Shown here in pieces: positions 50,052 to 62,207 of a DNA stretch of 64,000 nt. The notes below the pieces were generated by a model. It saw only the letters and a list, made by a program, of their open reading frames with translations, searched no databases and was not told the origin of the DNA. Each line of letters starts with the position of its first letter. Position 1 is the first letter of the stretch. Origin of the DNA: CAVVIO01 sp963748095 (lineage in GTDB: Bacteria; Bacteroidota; Bacteroidia; Bacteroidales; UBA10428); contig CAVVIO010000045.1 in NCBI GenBank assembly GCA_963748095.1, positions 1 through 64,000 of the forward strand, read 5' to 3'. The position numbers and the translations under genes are program-made.

Positions 50052-53000
50052 ATGATTGGAAAGACACATTTATATAAAAAACTGACATACTTTAATAGAT
50101 TACTCAATTTATTAATTACTCCGAAATTATTGCGAAAAGCAGGACTTCTGCTATTATTTTTCTGTATTGTTTCAACTTCTGTATTTTCACAAACGAATGG
50201 TGATTACAGAACTAGAAATAATGGGAATTGGACTACGATTAATGTATGGCAAATATATGCTGGTGGCTGGAGAAATGCAAATGCTGGAGATGGTTATCCA
50301 GGTCAGTTTAGTTCACCTGGATTAGTGACCATAAGAAGCGGGTATAGTGTTACATTAGATGTTACCCCAGCTAATTCAATTGGTACACTTATAATAAATA
50401 ACGGTAATGGAAGTTCGGTTTTATCCTGTAATAATGGAGAAGTACTTACTGTAATCAATGATATTACTCTTACACCTCCTGCTCAAAATAATAGGGTTGC
50501 TGCACTTCATGTGGACGGCGGCACTATAATTTGTGGTTCCCTAATAAGTTCGAATTCATGGAATGACAATAGGGATTGCTCTGTTCGCATTTCTACCGGA
50601 ACATTAACAGTTTCCGGAGATATCAGCATGGGAAATAATGCAAACAGAAATGATCTGACCTTTACCGGGGCAGGATTATTACAGATAGGAGGAATTATCA
50701 CAAGCATCGGAAGTTTTAACCCGAATTATACCGGATGTACTGTCGAATTCAATGGTTCCGGATCTCAAAATATTGCAGCTTATGCTTATTATAATCTTAA
50801 TTTGAGTGGTGCCGGCCCGTTTGCAATGCAGGGTAATACTGTTGTTAACGGTGCTTTTTCTGCATCCGGACAAATTAATACAACCAGTAATATTACTTTT
50901 AACGGAGTTACCGCATGCGGTGGAACAATGAATGCTTCCGGTGGAACTGTTACTTATACAGGCACTTCACTGTCTGTAATTGAAGGGACTTATTATAACC
51001 TGACAAAAAACGGGGGGGGGACATCTATTCTATGTAATGATGTTTCGATAAGTAATGTATTGAACCTTAATACGGGTATCATACAACTGGGCGACTATAA
51101 CCTTACTCTGGCCAATACGGGGACAGGGGCCATTACCGGAACTTTCAGCAATACCAATATGATTGAAACCGATGGGACCGGTTACCTGATAAAGAAAGCG
51201 ACTACTGCAGCAGGTTTGTCAATCATATACCCGGTAGGATCGGGAGGATATTATACAAGAATGAACCTGACCGGCGGGCTGACTGCAACATTTGCAGGAA
51301 CCGGAAGCGTGGGGGTAAGGGCCGTGGCAGGTTCACTGGGAACCGGAAGATTAAACAAATACTGGGATGTTACCACAACTAACCTTTCAGCAATATCAAA
51401 TGCTACTCCGTATTTTACATATAATATAGCTGAGGTAGACGGGACACAAAGCACCTATTTACCCTGGTTTCAACCGGCAGGGGGTAGCTGGCAGGCGCCG
51501 CAGAATCCGACTGCTGCAGGGACCAATCCTTTCGGTTCTTCCGGAACAAATCAACTGGCAGGCTGGTGGACAGCCGGATCGTCTATGCCCCATAATGCAA
51601 AAATATATTATTCATATCAGACAGGTAGCTGGAATACATCTAGTACCTGGACATCCGATCCGGGTGGAACTACCCAGGTCGGCACAACTACTCCCGGAAG
51701 CGGGGATATCGTTGTCATTTTATCAGGCCGTACTGTCTCTCTTCCTGCTAATATCGATTCAACCGGTCTAGATGTAACGATCAGAAGCGGTGGTAGCCTT
51801 GATCTGTCCACATACAGATTTACAAACGGATTAAGTGCATTACGCGGACAAGGTACCCTGAAACTGGCATCAGTCGGTTTTCCAATGGCAACCATTAATA
51901 CTTTTGTGGAAGCCGGCGGTGGAACTACCGAATATTACAACGCTGGTAATTTCACTTTTCCTGCCGCTCAAAGTATATACAATAATCTTACTGTTAATGC
52001 AAGCGGCGTGGTTGCTACACAATTAAGTGACATTACATTAAACGGAGATCTGCATGTAAAGCAGGGTACCTACCGGATAAATAATAATACTTCTGCTACA
52101 AAATTAGCATTGACAATTAACGGTAATGTAACCGTGGATAACGGAGCTTTTATAACTGTAGGCAATGGTTCGACCAATACTACCACCAGTCCGTTAAATA
52201 TTAATGGGGGTACGGCTCCTTTTCTGGATTATTATACACAGTTTCATACGGTCATTATAAAAGGTGATTTTACCAATAACGGGACAGTCCGGTTTACGAA
52301 CCTGAATTATCCTGTCTTTAATGCATTTCCACCTACAGGCAATGGTGCTACTTCAGGAGCAGCTTCCGTCTATTTTATGGGGGCATCGGATAATACACTG
52401 ACTTGTAACGGTACCTCTGATTTTTATAATATTATACTTGATAAAGGACTTGACCAGACTTATCGGCTTACTGTTTATTCTTCGTCCTACCCTAATTTCA
52501 GGTTGTTTGGTGCAAATACTTCAGGAGGATACAATAACGGTCCTAATCCCGAGCTAAGAAAAGCATTGTGGATACGGACAGGAACCATGGTATTAAAGGG
52601 TTTAACAATAATACCTTCGCTAACAGAAGGATCGAACGACGGGACAACACCAAACAGCGATTATTATGTACCGGTTAACGGAGCTTTGGTGCTCGATGGT
52701 GCCGATGTGGTAGTTTTATCTACAGCTGATGATTACCGGGAAGTAAATGTGGCTTATGGAGTTTCAGGAGGAACTGGTAGTGTAAATGGCGTAAACACAA
52801 ATGCTACTCCGCAATCATTTTCAATTTACGGAAGATTGCAAGTTAATAACGGTTATTTTTCCACACGCGAATCAGGTGGTTTTATTACCTGGGACCAGGC
52901 TTCGGGACAATTTGTAATTAATGGCGGTACGGTAGATGCAAAACAATTCAGAGCTGCTGGCGGTGCTTCCGGTCTCGCTTCTTACGATCAAAGAGGCGGT

Positions 53001-56000
53001 ACCTTTATTTTACGTGGTCGTTTCCAGCGTACACCTACTCAATATGCCAGTGTGAACGATCTGGTTGATGTTTCAACTGCAACACTAAATACTAACCGTA
53101 CTACTTTAGTAGATGGGACAAAGGGTACATTTAATATAAATAATGCGGCTAATGTTTTCATCATGTCAGGCGGGACTATGCGTATATTAGATGTATGTGG
53201 AAGTAATGGCTATGCATATGATGTATTTTCATCCGATAATAATATAAATGTTACAGGTGGAACGGTAGAATTCAGTCCATATACAGGAACCGGGGGAGAT
53301 TATGATTTTCTTATCCGGTCAAATGCTTCGTTTGGTAATGTTTTAATAAACAGGATAAGCAGTGCTTCTCAAATACAACTTAACACATATCCGTTAAACA
53401 TACTTGGAAATCTTACCCTGACTTCTGGCGTGCTTATTGCTAATGACCTGAATGTTTCCATAGGAGGTAATTATACTGTAGCCAGTGGCACAACATATAC
53501 ACCCGGAACCAACTGGACCATATTTAACGGAAGCGGAAGTCAGTCATTTACCATAAATTCAGCAGCTGCCTTTTCATTGAAAAAATTTAAAGTAGACAAA
53601 CCTTCGGGAACAACCCTGACACTGGCAGGGTCGCAATCAACAATTAACGTTTCTGACTCGGTAATGTTGATAAAGGGAACAATTAATGATGGTGGGAAAA
53701 CGATCAATTTCACAACATCCGGTACTACTACTACTTCGTATTTATACAATTCAGGTATACATACCGGTACAGGTAAAATAATGCTGGCTGATGATGATCC
53801 CCAGGTAATAAGCGGGGACGGGAATGGTATATTTCAGAACCTTGAACTGAATAATACGGATGGTTCTACAGCACCAGTTTCATTGGCGGCAAATATCACA
53901 GTTAACGGATCATTAACCTTTTCACAGGACAAGCTTTTTAATATTAATACATATAATCTGAAACTTAATTCAGGGGCAACAATCGTAAATAGCAGTGCTA
54001 ACAGGTATGTTGAAACAAGTGGAAGTGCTGGCGATGGAGGACTTACTTTTGTTTATCCATCGTCTTCTGCTATTACTTTTCCTGTTGGGGCTCCATCCAC
54101 AAGTCATGCAACAGCAAGTTATTCTCCGGCAACTATTGGATTTACTACTGCACCGGTTACATTAGGTTCAATAACTGTTATTCCAGTTGGTTATGAACAC
54201 CCAAGTACTACTGTTAAAGGACAGAGCCTGACCTATTTCTGGCGGGTGATGTCATCAGGATTTACAGGTATAGCTCCTAATTCAGTAACACATAACTTTA
54301 CCTATTCCCAGAACGATGTAGTGGGAACAGAAACGAATTATATTCCAAGTCTTTATGAGAGAAATACGTATACATGGTATAACGGGACAAATGCAAGTCC
54401 TCCTATAAATACTGCAACAAATACAATTACTGACTGGACAACGCCAGGTAACAGTACAAATTACCTGGACGCTGACTATACAGCCGGAGATAATGCATTC
54501 GGAACACCAACCAAGTTTTACAGTATAGCCAACGGAAACTGGAATAACCGTTTTACCTGGTCAAACACCAGTGGTGGTGGTGCTGCAGCAACATACCCCG
54601 GGGCGAATGATATAGTTATCATTGAAAATAATCATACCGTTACTTTGACTCAGAATGAAAATTGTGCCAGTTTACAAATTGAATCGGGATCAACACTTGA
54701 CATCTATACCCACACTGGCAGTAACTTCGGTATGGTACTAAACCATTCGAATGGAAACGGATTGTTTAGGGTGACTACACCAGTAGCTCCGAATTATCGA
54801 TGTTCCACAGCTTTTCACATTTCCGTCAGGTGATTTTTCCGATTTCAATTTAAATGGCGGAACAACAGAGTTTTATGATATAGATGGATCTACTGGTGCT
54901 TTATATATTACTGCCGGCTTCTGTTACATCGTATGGAAATCTTATTTTACGTGCACGTGGAGGAGATAATCTGGTAATGCCAAATAACAGTTATACTACC
55001 ATTCATGGAGATTTGACTTGTACAGGAAACGCTACTACAGCATGGATAGCTTTAGCATGGAATACGAATTTAAACACTTATTATTATAGTAATTTATATA
55101 ATCCAGTTATAGAGAAAACAGTACATGTTGAAGGTAATGTTTATGTAAATGCAGGAACATTCATATATTTAAATAATGAAGTACCCCAACATCTGATCGT
55201 TGACGGGGATGTTACTGTAGCTTCGGGTGCTGTGTTGCAGGTATATAATAATTATCCGTTTAATCCTGTTCAGGATAATACACTGGCTATCGGTGGTTCA
55301 TTAGTAAATAATAATGAAGCACTATTCAGGAATGGCAATTATCACTGCGATGTTACCTTTTTTGGTTCAAACAGTGCCTATATTACTAATACAAGCGGCA
55401 CCCCCACCACTACATTTAATAATGTTACAGTTAATAAGGGTACAACCCAGGATACGACACTTACGGTTGATATTGGTGGTAACCTTAATACCCTCAATGA
55501 CGGATGGCTGACCCTGCAAAACGGTACCATGAAATATATCCGTACCGGAGATTTGAATATCACACAGGGAAGTACGTTTACCATACCTGGAACGGCCGGT
55601 TTATACGTCAACACACCTTCTAACGTATACATTGCAAATAATAATGTTAACAACAACGATTTGTACCTGAATGGAAAACTGACTTTAATAAACGGTACTG
55701 TATATGTTGGCCCCGCGAATGCCCCGGGAAATAATAACGATATTGAATACTCAGGAGGGGGAAATTCCGAAATCGAAGTACAGGGAGGAAACCTGGTCGT
55801 AAATGGACAAATACGCAGGAATCCAGCCACCACTGCCGGTATTCTTCAGTATACACAAAGCGGCGGAGCTGTTACAATCAATGGCAATGCTTCCATCTCC
55901 ACCAATGCCAAACTGGAGGTACTCAACAGCGGAAGTAAATTTAATATGTCGGGTGGGACTATCACTATCGTTCGTGGCGGTGGCGGCAATACATACGGGG

Positions 56001-59000
56001 ATCTTTATTTGCGACCTGCAACTTCCTCGGTTACCGGTGGTGATATCATATTTACCCAGGGTACGGTATCTTCCGCTGAAAATTACATTCTGGATGCAAA
56101 CGTACCATTGAACAATCTTACCATTAATGGTACCAATGGCAATGATGCTACCGTTAAACTCCTGATCAGTCCGCTGGTTCTTAAGGGAACACTTACACTT
56201 ACAAACACAAACAGTATTTTCGATGCAAATACTGACTACAATATTAATGTTACCATTAAAGGTGATCTGGTTAATAACGGAACCTATAATCATTATAATA
56301 ATCTGACCACTTTCAGTGGCGATGTACAGACTATCACCGGATCTTCTGTCACCGATTTCTATAATTTAACCATAAATCCTATTACCAGAGTAACTCTTAG
56401 TAAAAATGTTACTGTTAACAACGATCTTACTTTAAGTAATGGAACTCTCGAATGTAGTACTTATAAAATTTCAGTAAAAGGAAATGTTGCCAATAATGCT
56501 ACCTATACAGATACCAATGCCGGACTTGTTTTAAATGGTACGGCTTTGCAATATCTTTCTGGAACAGGTACATTCGGACAAATGGAACTGAATAATTCAG
56601 CCGGGGCAAGACTCGAAAATGGTATAACCTTACAAAAAGACCTTATTCTCTCGAATGGTATTCTGGATATTAATAAATACATGCTAACTCTTGAACAGAA
56701 CAGCAATATTCAGGGAGCACCTTTTAGTTCATCAAAGATGATTACTTCTGACGGGGTATTTAGTAATGTCGGTTTAAAGAAATATATCGGTACGGGTGCC
56801 ACAACTTTTACCTATCCGATGGGAACTTCCGGAAAATACACGCCGGCTGTCCTCACTGTTACCGCAAATACAAATGTTGGATATATTCGTTTAAATAATA
56901 TTAATCACAGCCATCCTGCTGTTATAGATCCTGCCAATGTACTTGATTATTTCTGGGAAGTAGAAAGTTTCGGGGTCAATGGATTTAACGGGAACCTGGT
57001 ATTCAAATACCTGGATGCGGATGTAAAGGGAACACAGGAAAATAATTACATAGCTGCACGATTAATTATACCGGGAACCAGCTGGAGTAAAACCACTACT
57101 GTTGATGATGTGGCAAACACCATCACCTTTAATTATACAGGAACTAACAATCTGAGCGGTGAATACACAGCAGGTCTCGATGCTGCCTTCCCCAATGATG
57201 TACCTATATATACAACAAATTCCGATGGTAACTGGACTGATCAAACCATCTGGACACAAACCGGTGGTACAACATACCCATGTCCTCCGGGCGGACCCAA
57301 TGGATTTATAGTAATTATAAATCACGAAGTCACAGCCAATAATGACTATTGTCTTGCTTACCGGACTACTATAAATGGTAAACTGAAAATTGTTTCACCC
57401 TATTTCGGACATAACCTGGGAACCGTGGACGGAAACGGTACTTTATATCTTGAAAACGGTGTAATACCTGCCGGAAGATATACCAGTTTTCTGGATTGTA
57501 CCAATAACGGGACAATCGAGTATGGAGGCTCGGGAACCTATACTATCATAGCCGATCTGTTTAGTAATATTCCTAATTTAACTTTTTCGGGAACCGGGAC
57601 CCGTGTGTTACCCAATAAAGATCTGACAATCTGCAATCGTTTAATGATTGATGGTCCCACATTGGATAATAGTATTAATAACCGGAAACTTACCATTCTG
57701 GGGACAATGGAACGGTATAATACTGGTGCATTTAAAAGTGGTACCGGTTCGGGCGCCACAGTTGCTTTTGCAGGAACCTCAGCCCAGACAGTAGGTGGAA
57801 GCCTGGGTGACTTTACAGGGACCAACGCGTTCAATAATCTGGAGATCGCTAATAGTTCAGGTTTGAGTATAGATACAAACGGGAATATTGAAGTAAAAGG
57901 CAACCTTTTACTTACCAACGGATTGATCAACACCACTTCGACAAATAAATTGACAATAACCAATACAGCTATTAACTGCGTTTCTCCTGCTGGTGGTAGT
58001 TCATCATCGTATGTTAATGGTCCGTTGATAAAAATGATCAATCAAAGTGATAACTTTCAGTTTCCGATTGGAGATGCCTCGAATTTAGGAAATAAACTGA
58101 CCATCTCCTCTACACAAACCGGACCTGTATTATGGACAGCAACTTATTACAATCCCAATACAAATACAACTTATACAACGCCTTTAACGGCTGTTAATAC
58201 CAAGGAATATTGGAACATTGTTCCGGCATCTGCAAGTCAGGCGATTGTGAATCTTAAGTGGAATTCCTATAGTGATTTAACGCCGTTAATGACTCAGAAT
58301 GGTTTGTCAGACATGCGTATAGCTGAATATAATGTTCCAAACTGGACAGAAGTGACTTCAATCGCCAGTGGAGATAATATGAACGGTAGTGTAGAAACCT
58401 CTTCCAGAATCGCATTTCCTGTAACGGGAAACCAAGTTACTGTAGCCTGTATAAATACAACAAAACCCAGGGCGAGTCTGACACCAGCAGGTCCTGTATG
58501 CGGAAGTGCCGGCATACCTGTTACATTTACGTCATCATTTGCTATCAACTTAAATTATACAATTAGTTACAAACTGAATAATGTTGCACAAACCCCGATA
58601 ACCATTTCATCATTGCCATATACTCTGCCAACACCAACCCCTGGTACTTATCAGCTTACCAGCTTTACATACAACAACGGGGCTGGTACAGGGGTTGTTG
58701 ATGTGGTGCCGGTCATTACATACGCAGTGCCAACCACGGCTAATGCCGGAACCGATCAGTCACTGTGCGGACTAAATAGTACAACCCTGGCAGGAAATGC
58801 CCCTGTAGTGGGGACAGGGCAATGGACAATAACAAGTGGTAGCGGAGGTACGGTTGTCACTCCAGGTGCTGCGGGAAGTACATTCAACGGAACAAACGGA
58901 TCATCCTATACATTACAATGGACAATTAGCAATGGTACCTGTACATCATCAGATAATGTGATAATCGCATTCCCGTTAAATCCTGTTACACCACCGAATT

Positions 59001-59830
59001 TTACTACAAGTTCAAGCAGTGCATGTCAGGGACAAAATAACGTAATTTATACGGTGCCCAATGATCCTTCTGCATCTTCCTATAACTGGGGTTACAGCGG
59101 AACAGGTGTTACTATTAACGGCACAACCAATTCGGTGGCCCTCGATTTTGATAATACGGCCACAAGCGGAACAATAAGTGTTTCCACAACAAACGGATGT
59201 GGCACCAGCGTGACGGATCTGACACTGGATGTAACTGTTAATCCGCTGCCAACACAACCAGGCGCCTTTACCACCAGTTCGGCTTTGGTATGCATGGGCG
59301 ATACCAATGTAATCTATTCGGTACCTAACGATCCGACTGTTAATTATAACTGGAATTATAGCGGGACTGGTGTAACAATTAATGGTACAACAAACCTGGT
59401 GGGTCTCGATTTTGATATATTGAATGCTTCAAGCGGAACGCTTGGTGTTACAGCATCAAATAGTTGTGGAACCAGTGCTGCACGGACTATAGGAATAACA
59501 GTCAATCCTGTACCGGCACCTTTAATTGCCGGGGACACAAATGTATGCGAAGAGGCTGAGATTGTATATACAACCCCGGTAAATGGAAGTAATACCTATA
59601 ACTGGTCAGTTAATGGTGGAACGATAACCAGTGGACTAAATACTAATAGTATCACGGTTACCTGGAGTACATTAAGCTCTGTGGGAACCATCAGGGAAAT
59701 TGGCACTGTAAATGTAACAGAAACTACACCAGCGCCTGCAAATTGTGCTTCCACCACACCCGATTATAATGTATCTGTATACCGCAAGCCGGAAACCGGC
59801 CCGGCTTATCATATTCCCAATACCAATTAA
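50052..59830 (+). CDS. Giant exported surface protein, about 3260 residues, C-terminal TGPxYHI motif, two frameshifts
   Basis: ATG 50052 gives a basic stretch, a hydrophobic core (AGLLLLFFCIVSTSVFS) and a Q at the cut site. In-frame ATGs upstream, to 49959, would only lengthen the signal. Two long frames (to 54833 and from 54884) join with one-base deletions near 54795 and 54900, and the text between reads FPSGDFSDFNLNGGTTEF. The body is beta-helix-like, with four modules opening G-N/S-W and a second W (near 50220, 51630, 54535 and 57225) and four copies of an F/Y-P-V/M/I-G segment (near 51230, 54075, 56815 and 58060). The last 450 residues are Ig/PKD-like domains, two of them near-identical. 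The end is RKPETGPAYHIPNTN. There is no type A or B sorting domain. It is probably a long surface fibre or adhesin; ligand and anchor are unknown. Confidence 0.8.
51012..51020 (+). repeat. Poly-G tract of nine bases inside the giant surface gene
   Basis: Nine consecutive G, preceded by six A and one C, encode Gly-Gly-Gly about 320 residues into the giant protein. Such a run is rare in this AT-rich DNA. Runs of this length are prone to slippage. The tract is in frame as given. Confidence 0.85.
59000..59523 (+). repeat. Tandem duplication of a PKD/Ig-like domain
   Basis: Two units of about 265 bases (59000-59266 and 59267-59523) encode near-copies. Both have FTTSS at the start, then VIY-T/S-VPNDP, then YSGTGVTINGTTN, then LDFD, and end with T-V-N-P. 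The DNA has diverged at many third positions, so the duplication is not recent. They lie just before the last Ig-like domain and the C-terminal motif. Confidence 0.8.
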
Positions 59831-60019
59831 TTTTTACAGCCAAAATTACAATTATTAAAAAATTTGCATAAATAAATAGGTCAATTGGTCAAATATAAGT
59901 AACCTATTGCCGAAAATTACGAATAAAGACACAGATAAAACGACCGCGAATAAAGCGATCGGATACTATTAAAACAGAAAATAAAAAAATAAATGATTAT
60001 TAATTTAAACAAAAGTGTT

Positions 60020-60968
60020 ATGAAAAAAGTGAACTTAGTAAGAATGTTTTTTAGTGTTGCCATTGCAATGCTTGTAGCCAGCAAATGTATCTGCACAGAG
60101 TTGCTGGTGGTACTGATTATGTTGTTTATGATACATTAGTAGCTGCACCAAACGATGTAGAATATGTAACTGTTGGGGCTAAATTGGGATATTATGCTTT
60201 ACCAGATCCTATTTATCATCCTAACTATAATGCCGGTGGTAGTTGGGCATTAACAACTGGTTTTACATGGAACTGGACAGCTCCTACAGCTCCTGCTGCT
60301 CCTACCATTACTCAATCGGGTGACTGCCAACTATGTTGAAATTACTTATCCTTCTGCAGGTAATTACGAAATTGACGTAGCAGAGCAATCATCTGCTGCT
60401 TATGGTGGATGTGCTGATGATACACCTAACAAAATGTATGTAACTGCTATTGCAGCTCCTACTGCACAATTTTCAACTGCTGATGTTACTACAGGTTTAT
60501 GCGGTGATCAGGCAGCAGCACGCAATTGCAATGGCTATAACTGAAGCTGCTCCTGATGCATTAGCTGGATATGCTTTTAAAATTACAGAAACTGTTGATA
60601 ATATTGATAATGTTGGTACAGTTACAGCAAATGTTTCAACTACGGATGTTGAGAATTTCGGATTAGCAGCAAAAGCTAAATCTGGTACCACTGGATTTGC
60701 AGGTACATCTCCGAATTTCACTTATACTTTTAATTCAGCTGCACTGACAGTTCAGAATGGTGAACGTACTCAATATACTTATACACTTGCTTCAACTACA
60801 GGTGTTACCGGTACTGGTATTGTTTCTGCCATTTCGCAGAAATCTGATTATTTGGCCGGTCAAGTAAATGGTCAAGCTTTTGGTGCAAAAACCACGGTTG
60901 TATTTATCGTTAATCCTGCACCTGCAACCGGTCCTATTTATCATATTGCTAACGACTTTGCGTATTAA
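60020..60968 (+). CDS. Small exported protein of the surface locus, C-terminal TGPxYHI motif, four frameshifts
   Basis: ATG 60020 starts a signal peptide (MKKVNLVRMFFSVAIAMLVA). Deleting single bases near 60080, 60098, 60318 and 60522 joins four open frames. The result is a protein of about 310 residues that continues ANVSAQ-VAGGTDYVVYDTL, then AKLGYYALPDPIYHPNYN, FTWNWTAP, NYVEITYPSAGNYEIDVAEQ, YAFKITETVDNIDNVGTV and GIVSAISQKSDYLAGQV. The end is NPAPATGPIYHIANDFAY. It looks like two or three beta-sandwich domains. I know no named family. The first two gene ends of this locus carry nearly the same motif, and the gene sits directly before the sorting-domain protein (84 bases), so it may be the proximal subunit of the assembly (inference). 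Confidence 0.68.
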
Positions 60969-61051
60969 TCAGTTTTGAAGTAGATAGAATAAACTTCTTT
61001 TTATTAAACAAGAAGAAATTAGTATCTGACTTATAACATTGCATTGGCTAC

Positions 61052-62062
61052 ATGAATAGGATTATAACACTAATGTTCATATTACTGGTTACTGTAACCG
61101 CGCACGGGCAAAATTTACCTTTTGCCTGTGCCGGCAGCAGGGCCGGTTATGGAGTTACGGGAAGCCCTAACTCCACTTTTATATGGACAGTAGAGGGTGG
61201 GAAAGTAGTCAATGATTATAATGATACTATAGTAGTAGATTGGAATAACACCAGGGGTGAACATAAAATTTCGGTTGTGGAAGTTACTGAATACAATTGT
61301 ATCGGATCCCCGGTAGAAGCACAGGTAGAAGTTAGAAAGCCAGATGTGAATCTGGGTGATGATAATGTTGAGATTTGTGCTGATCAAAGCCATGAATTTG
61401 ATGCCGGAAACAATTATGTACAACCGGTTGCTTATATATGGCAGGATAGTAGTATGTCCGAGACTTATACTGATGATAAAGACGGTATTGTGTGGGTAAG
61501 GGTAACAGATGGTGACGGATGCGTGGGATATGATTCCGCAGCACTTGTTGTAAACCCACTTCCGGTTGTTGACCTGGGGAGGGATACTTCGTTATGCGGA
61601 GAGGCAACTGTGGATCTCGATGCAGGATTTTTCAGTACTTATCAATGGTCAACCGGTGATATCGTGAATCCGATCAGGATAGGCGCTAACCATAGTTCCA
61701 ATGATACCATAAGTGTTCTCGTCACTGATGATAAAGGATGCCAGTCCAGTGATACAGTCATTATATATCGGTGTATGGTTGATAAATATTTTGCTGATAT
61801 GCCAAACACCATTACACCAAATAATGACGGGCAAAATGATACATGGGAAATTCCCAATATTGAACTGTTTCCGCATGCTGTGCTCGAAATATTCGACAGG
61901 TGGGGACGTTTAATATACCAGACCAGCGATATAGTAGGTCACCCATGGGATGGACGATCAGAGACTGGCAAGAAGATGCCGATGGATTCGTATTACTATG
62001 TGATTGATTTGAAAGTTGACAATGCAGATCCGCTTGTAGGTACAGTAAATGTGATACGATGA
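61052..62062 (+). CDS. T9SS type B sorting-domain (gliding-motility C-terminal) surface protein
   Basis: The protein has 336 residues. A signal peptide (RIITLMFILLVTVTAHGQ) is followed by three Ig/PKD-like domains (about 21-100, 101-170 and 171-240), each with a C at the start and WxxD/G turns. The C-terminal domain (about 245-336) is the type B sorting domain: MPNTITPNNDGQNDTWEIPNI, LEIFDRWGRLIYQTSD, W-D-G-R and DSYYYVIDLK. Such domains direct secretion through the type IX system and retention at the cell surface, usually with a PorP/SprF partner. That partner follows here. The first domain begins at NLPFACAGSR without the strand that precedes the C in the other Ig-like domains of this locus. 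Confidence 0.9.
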   Translation: MNRIITLMFILLVTVTAHGQNLPFACAGSRAGYGVTGSPNSTFIWTVEGGKVVNDYNDTIVVDWNNTRGEHKISVVEVTEYNCIGSPVEAQVEVRKPDVNLGDDNVEICADQSHEFDAGNNYVQPVAYIWQDSSMSETYTDDKDGIVWVRVTDGDGCVGYDSAALVVNPLPVVDLGRDTSLCGEATVDLDAGFFSTYQWSTGDIVNPIRIGANHSSNDTISVLVTDDKGCQSSDTVIIYRCMVDKYFADMPNTITPNNDGQNDTWEIPNIELFPHAVLEIFDRWGRLIYQTSDIVGHPWDGRSETGKKMPMDSYYYVIDLKVDNADPLVGTVNVIR

Positions 62063-62207
62063 TGAATATTATCAAAATGGATTGAACATTCAGCATGAAC
62101 TTACGTAAATGAGTTATGTGTGGAATTTTCAACTATTTAAATTGTGATGATAAAAACTAAAAATTGTATCTTAGGATTGGCCGAAGGTTTGAATAATTGG
62201 ATTTAAA

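Noticed and set aside
59874..59908. Inverted repeat AATAGGT/ACCTATT after the giant gene as a terminator.
   Set aside because: Seven-base AT-rich stem, 20-base loop and no T-run; a chance repeat is as likely.
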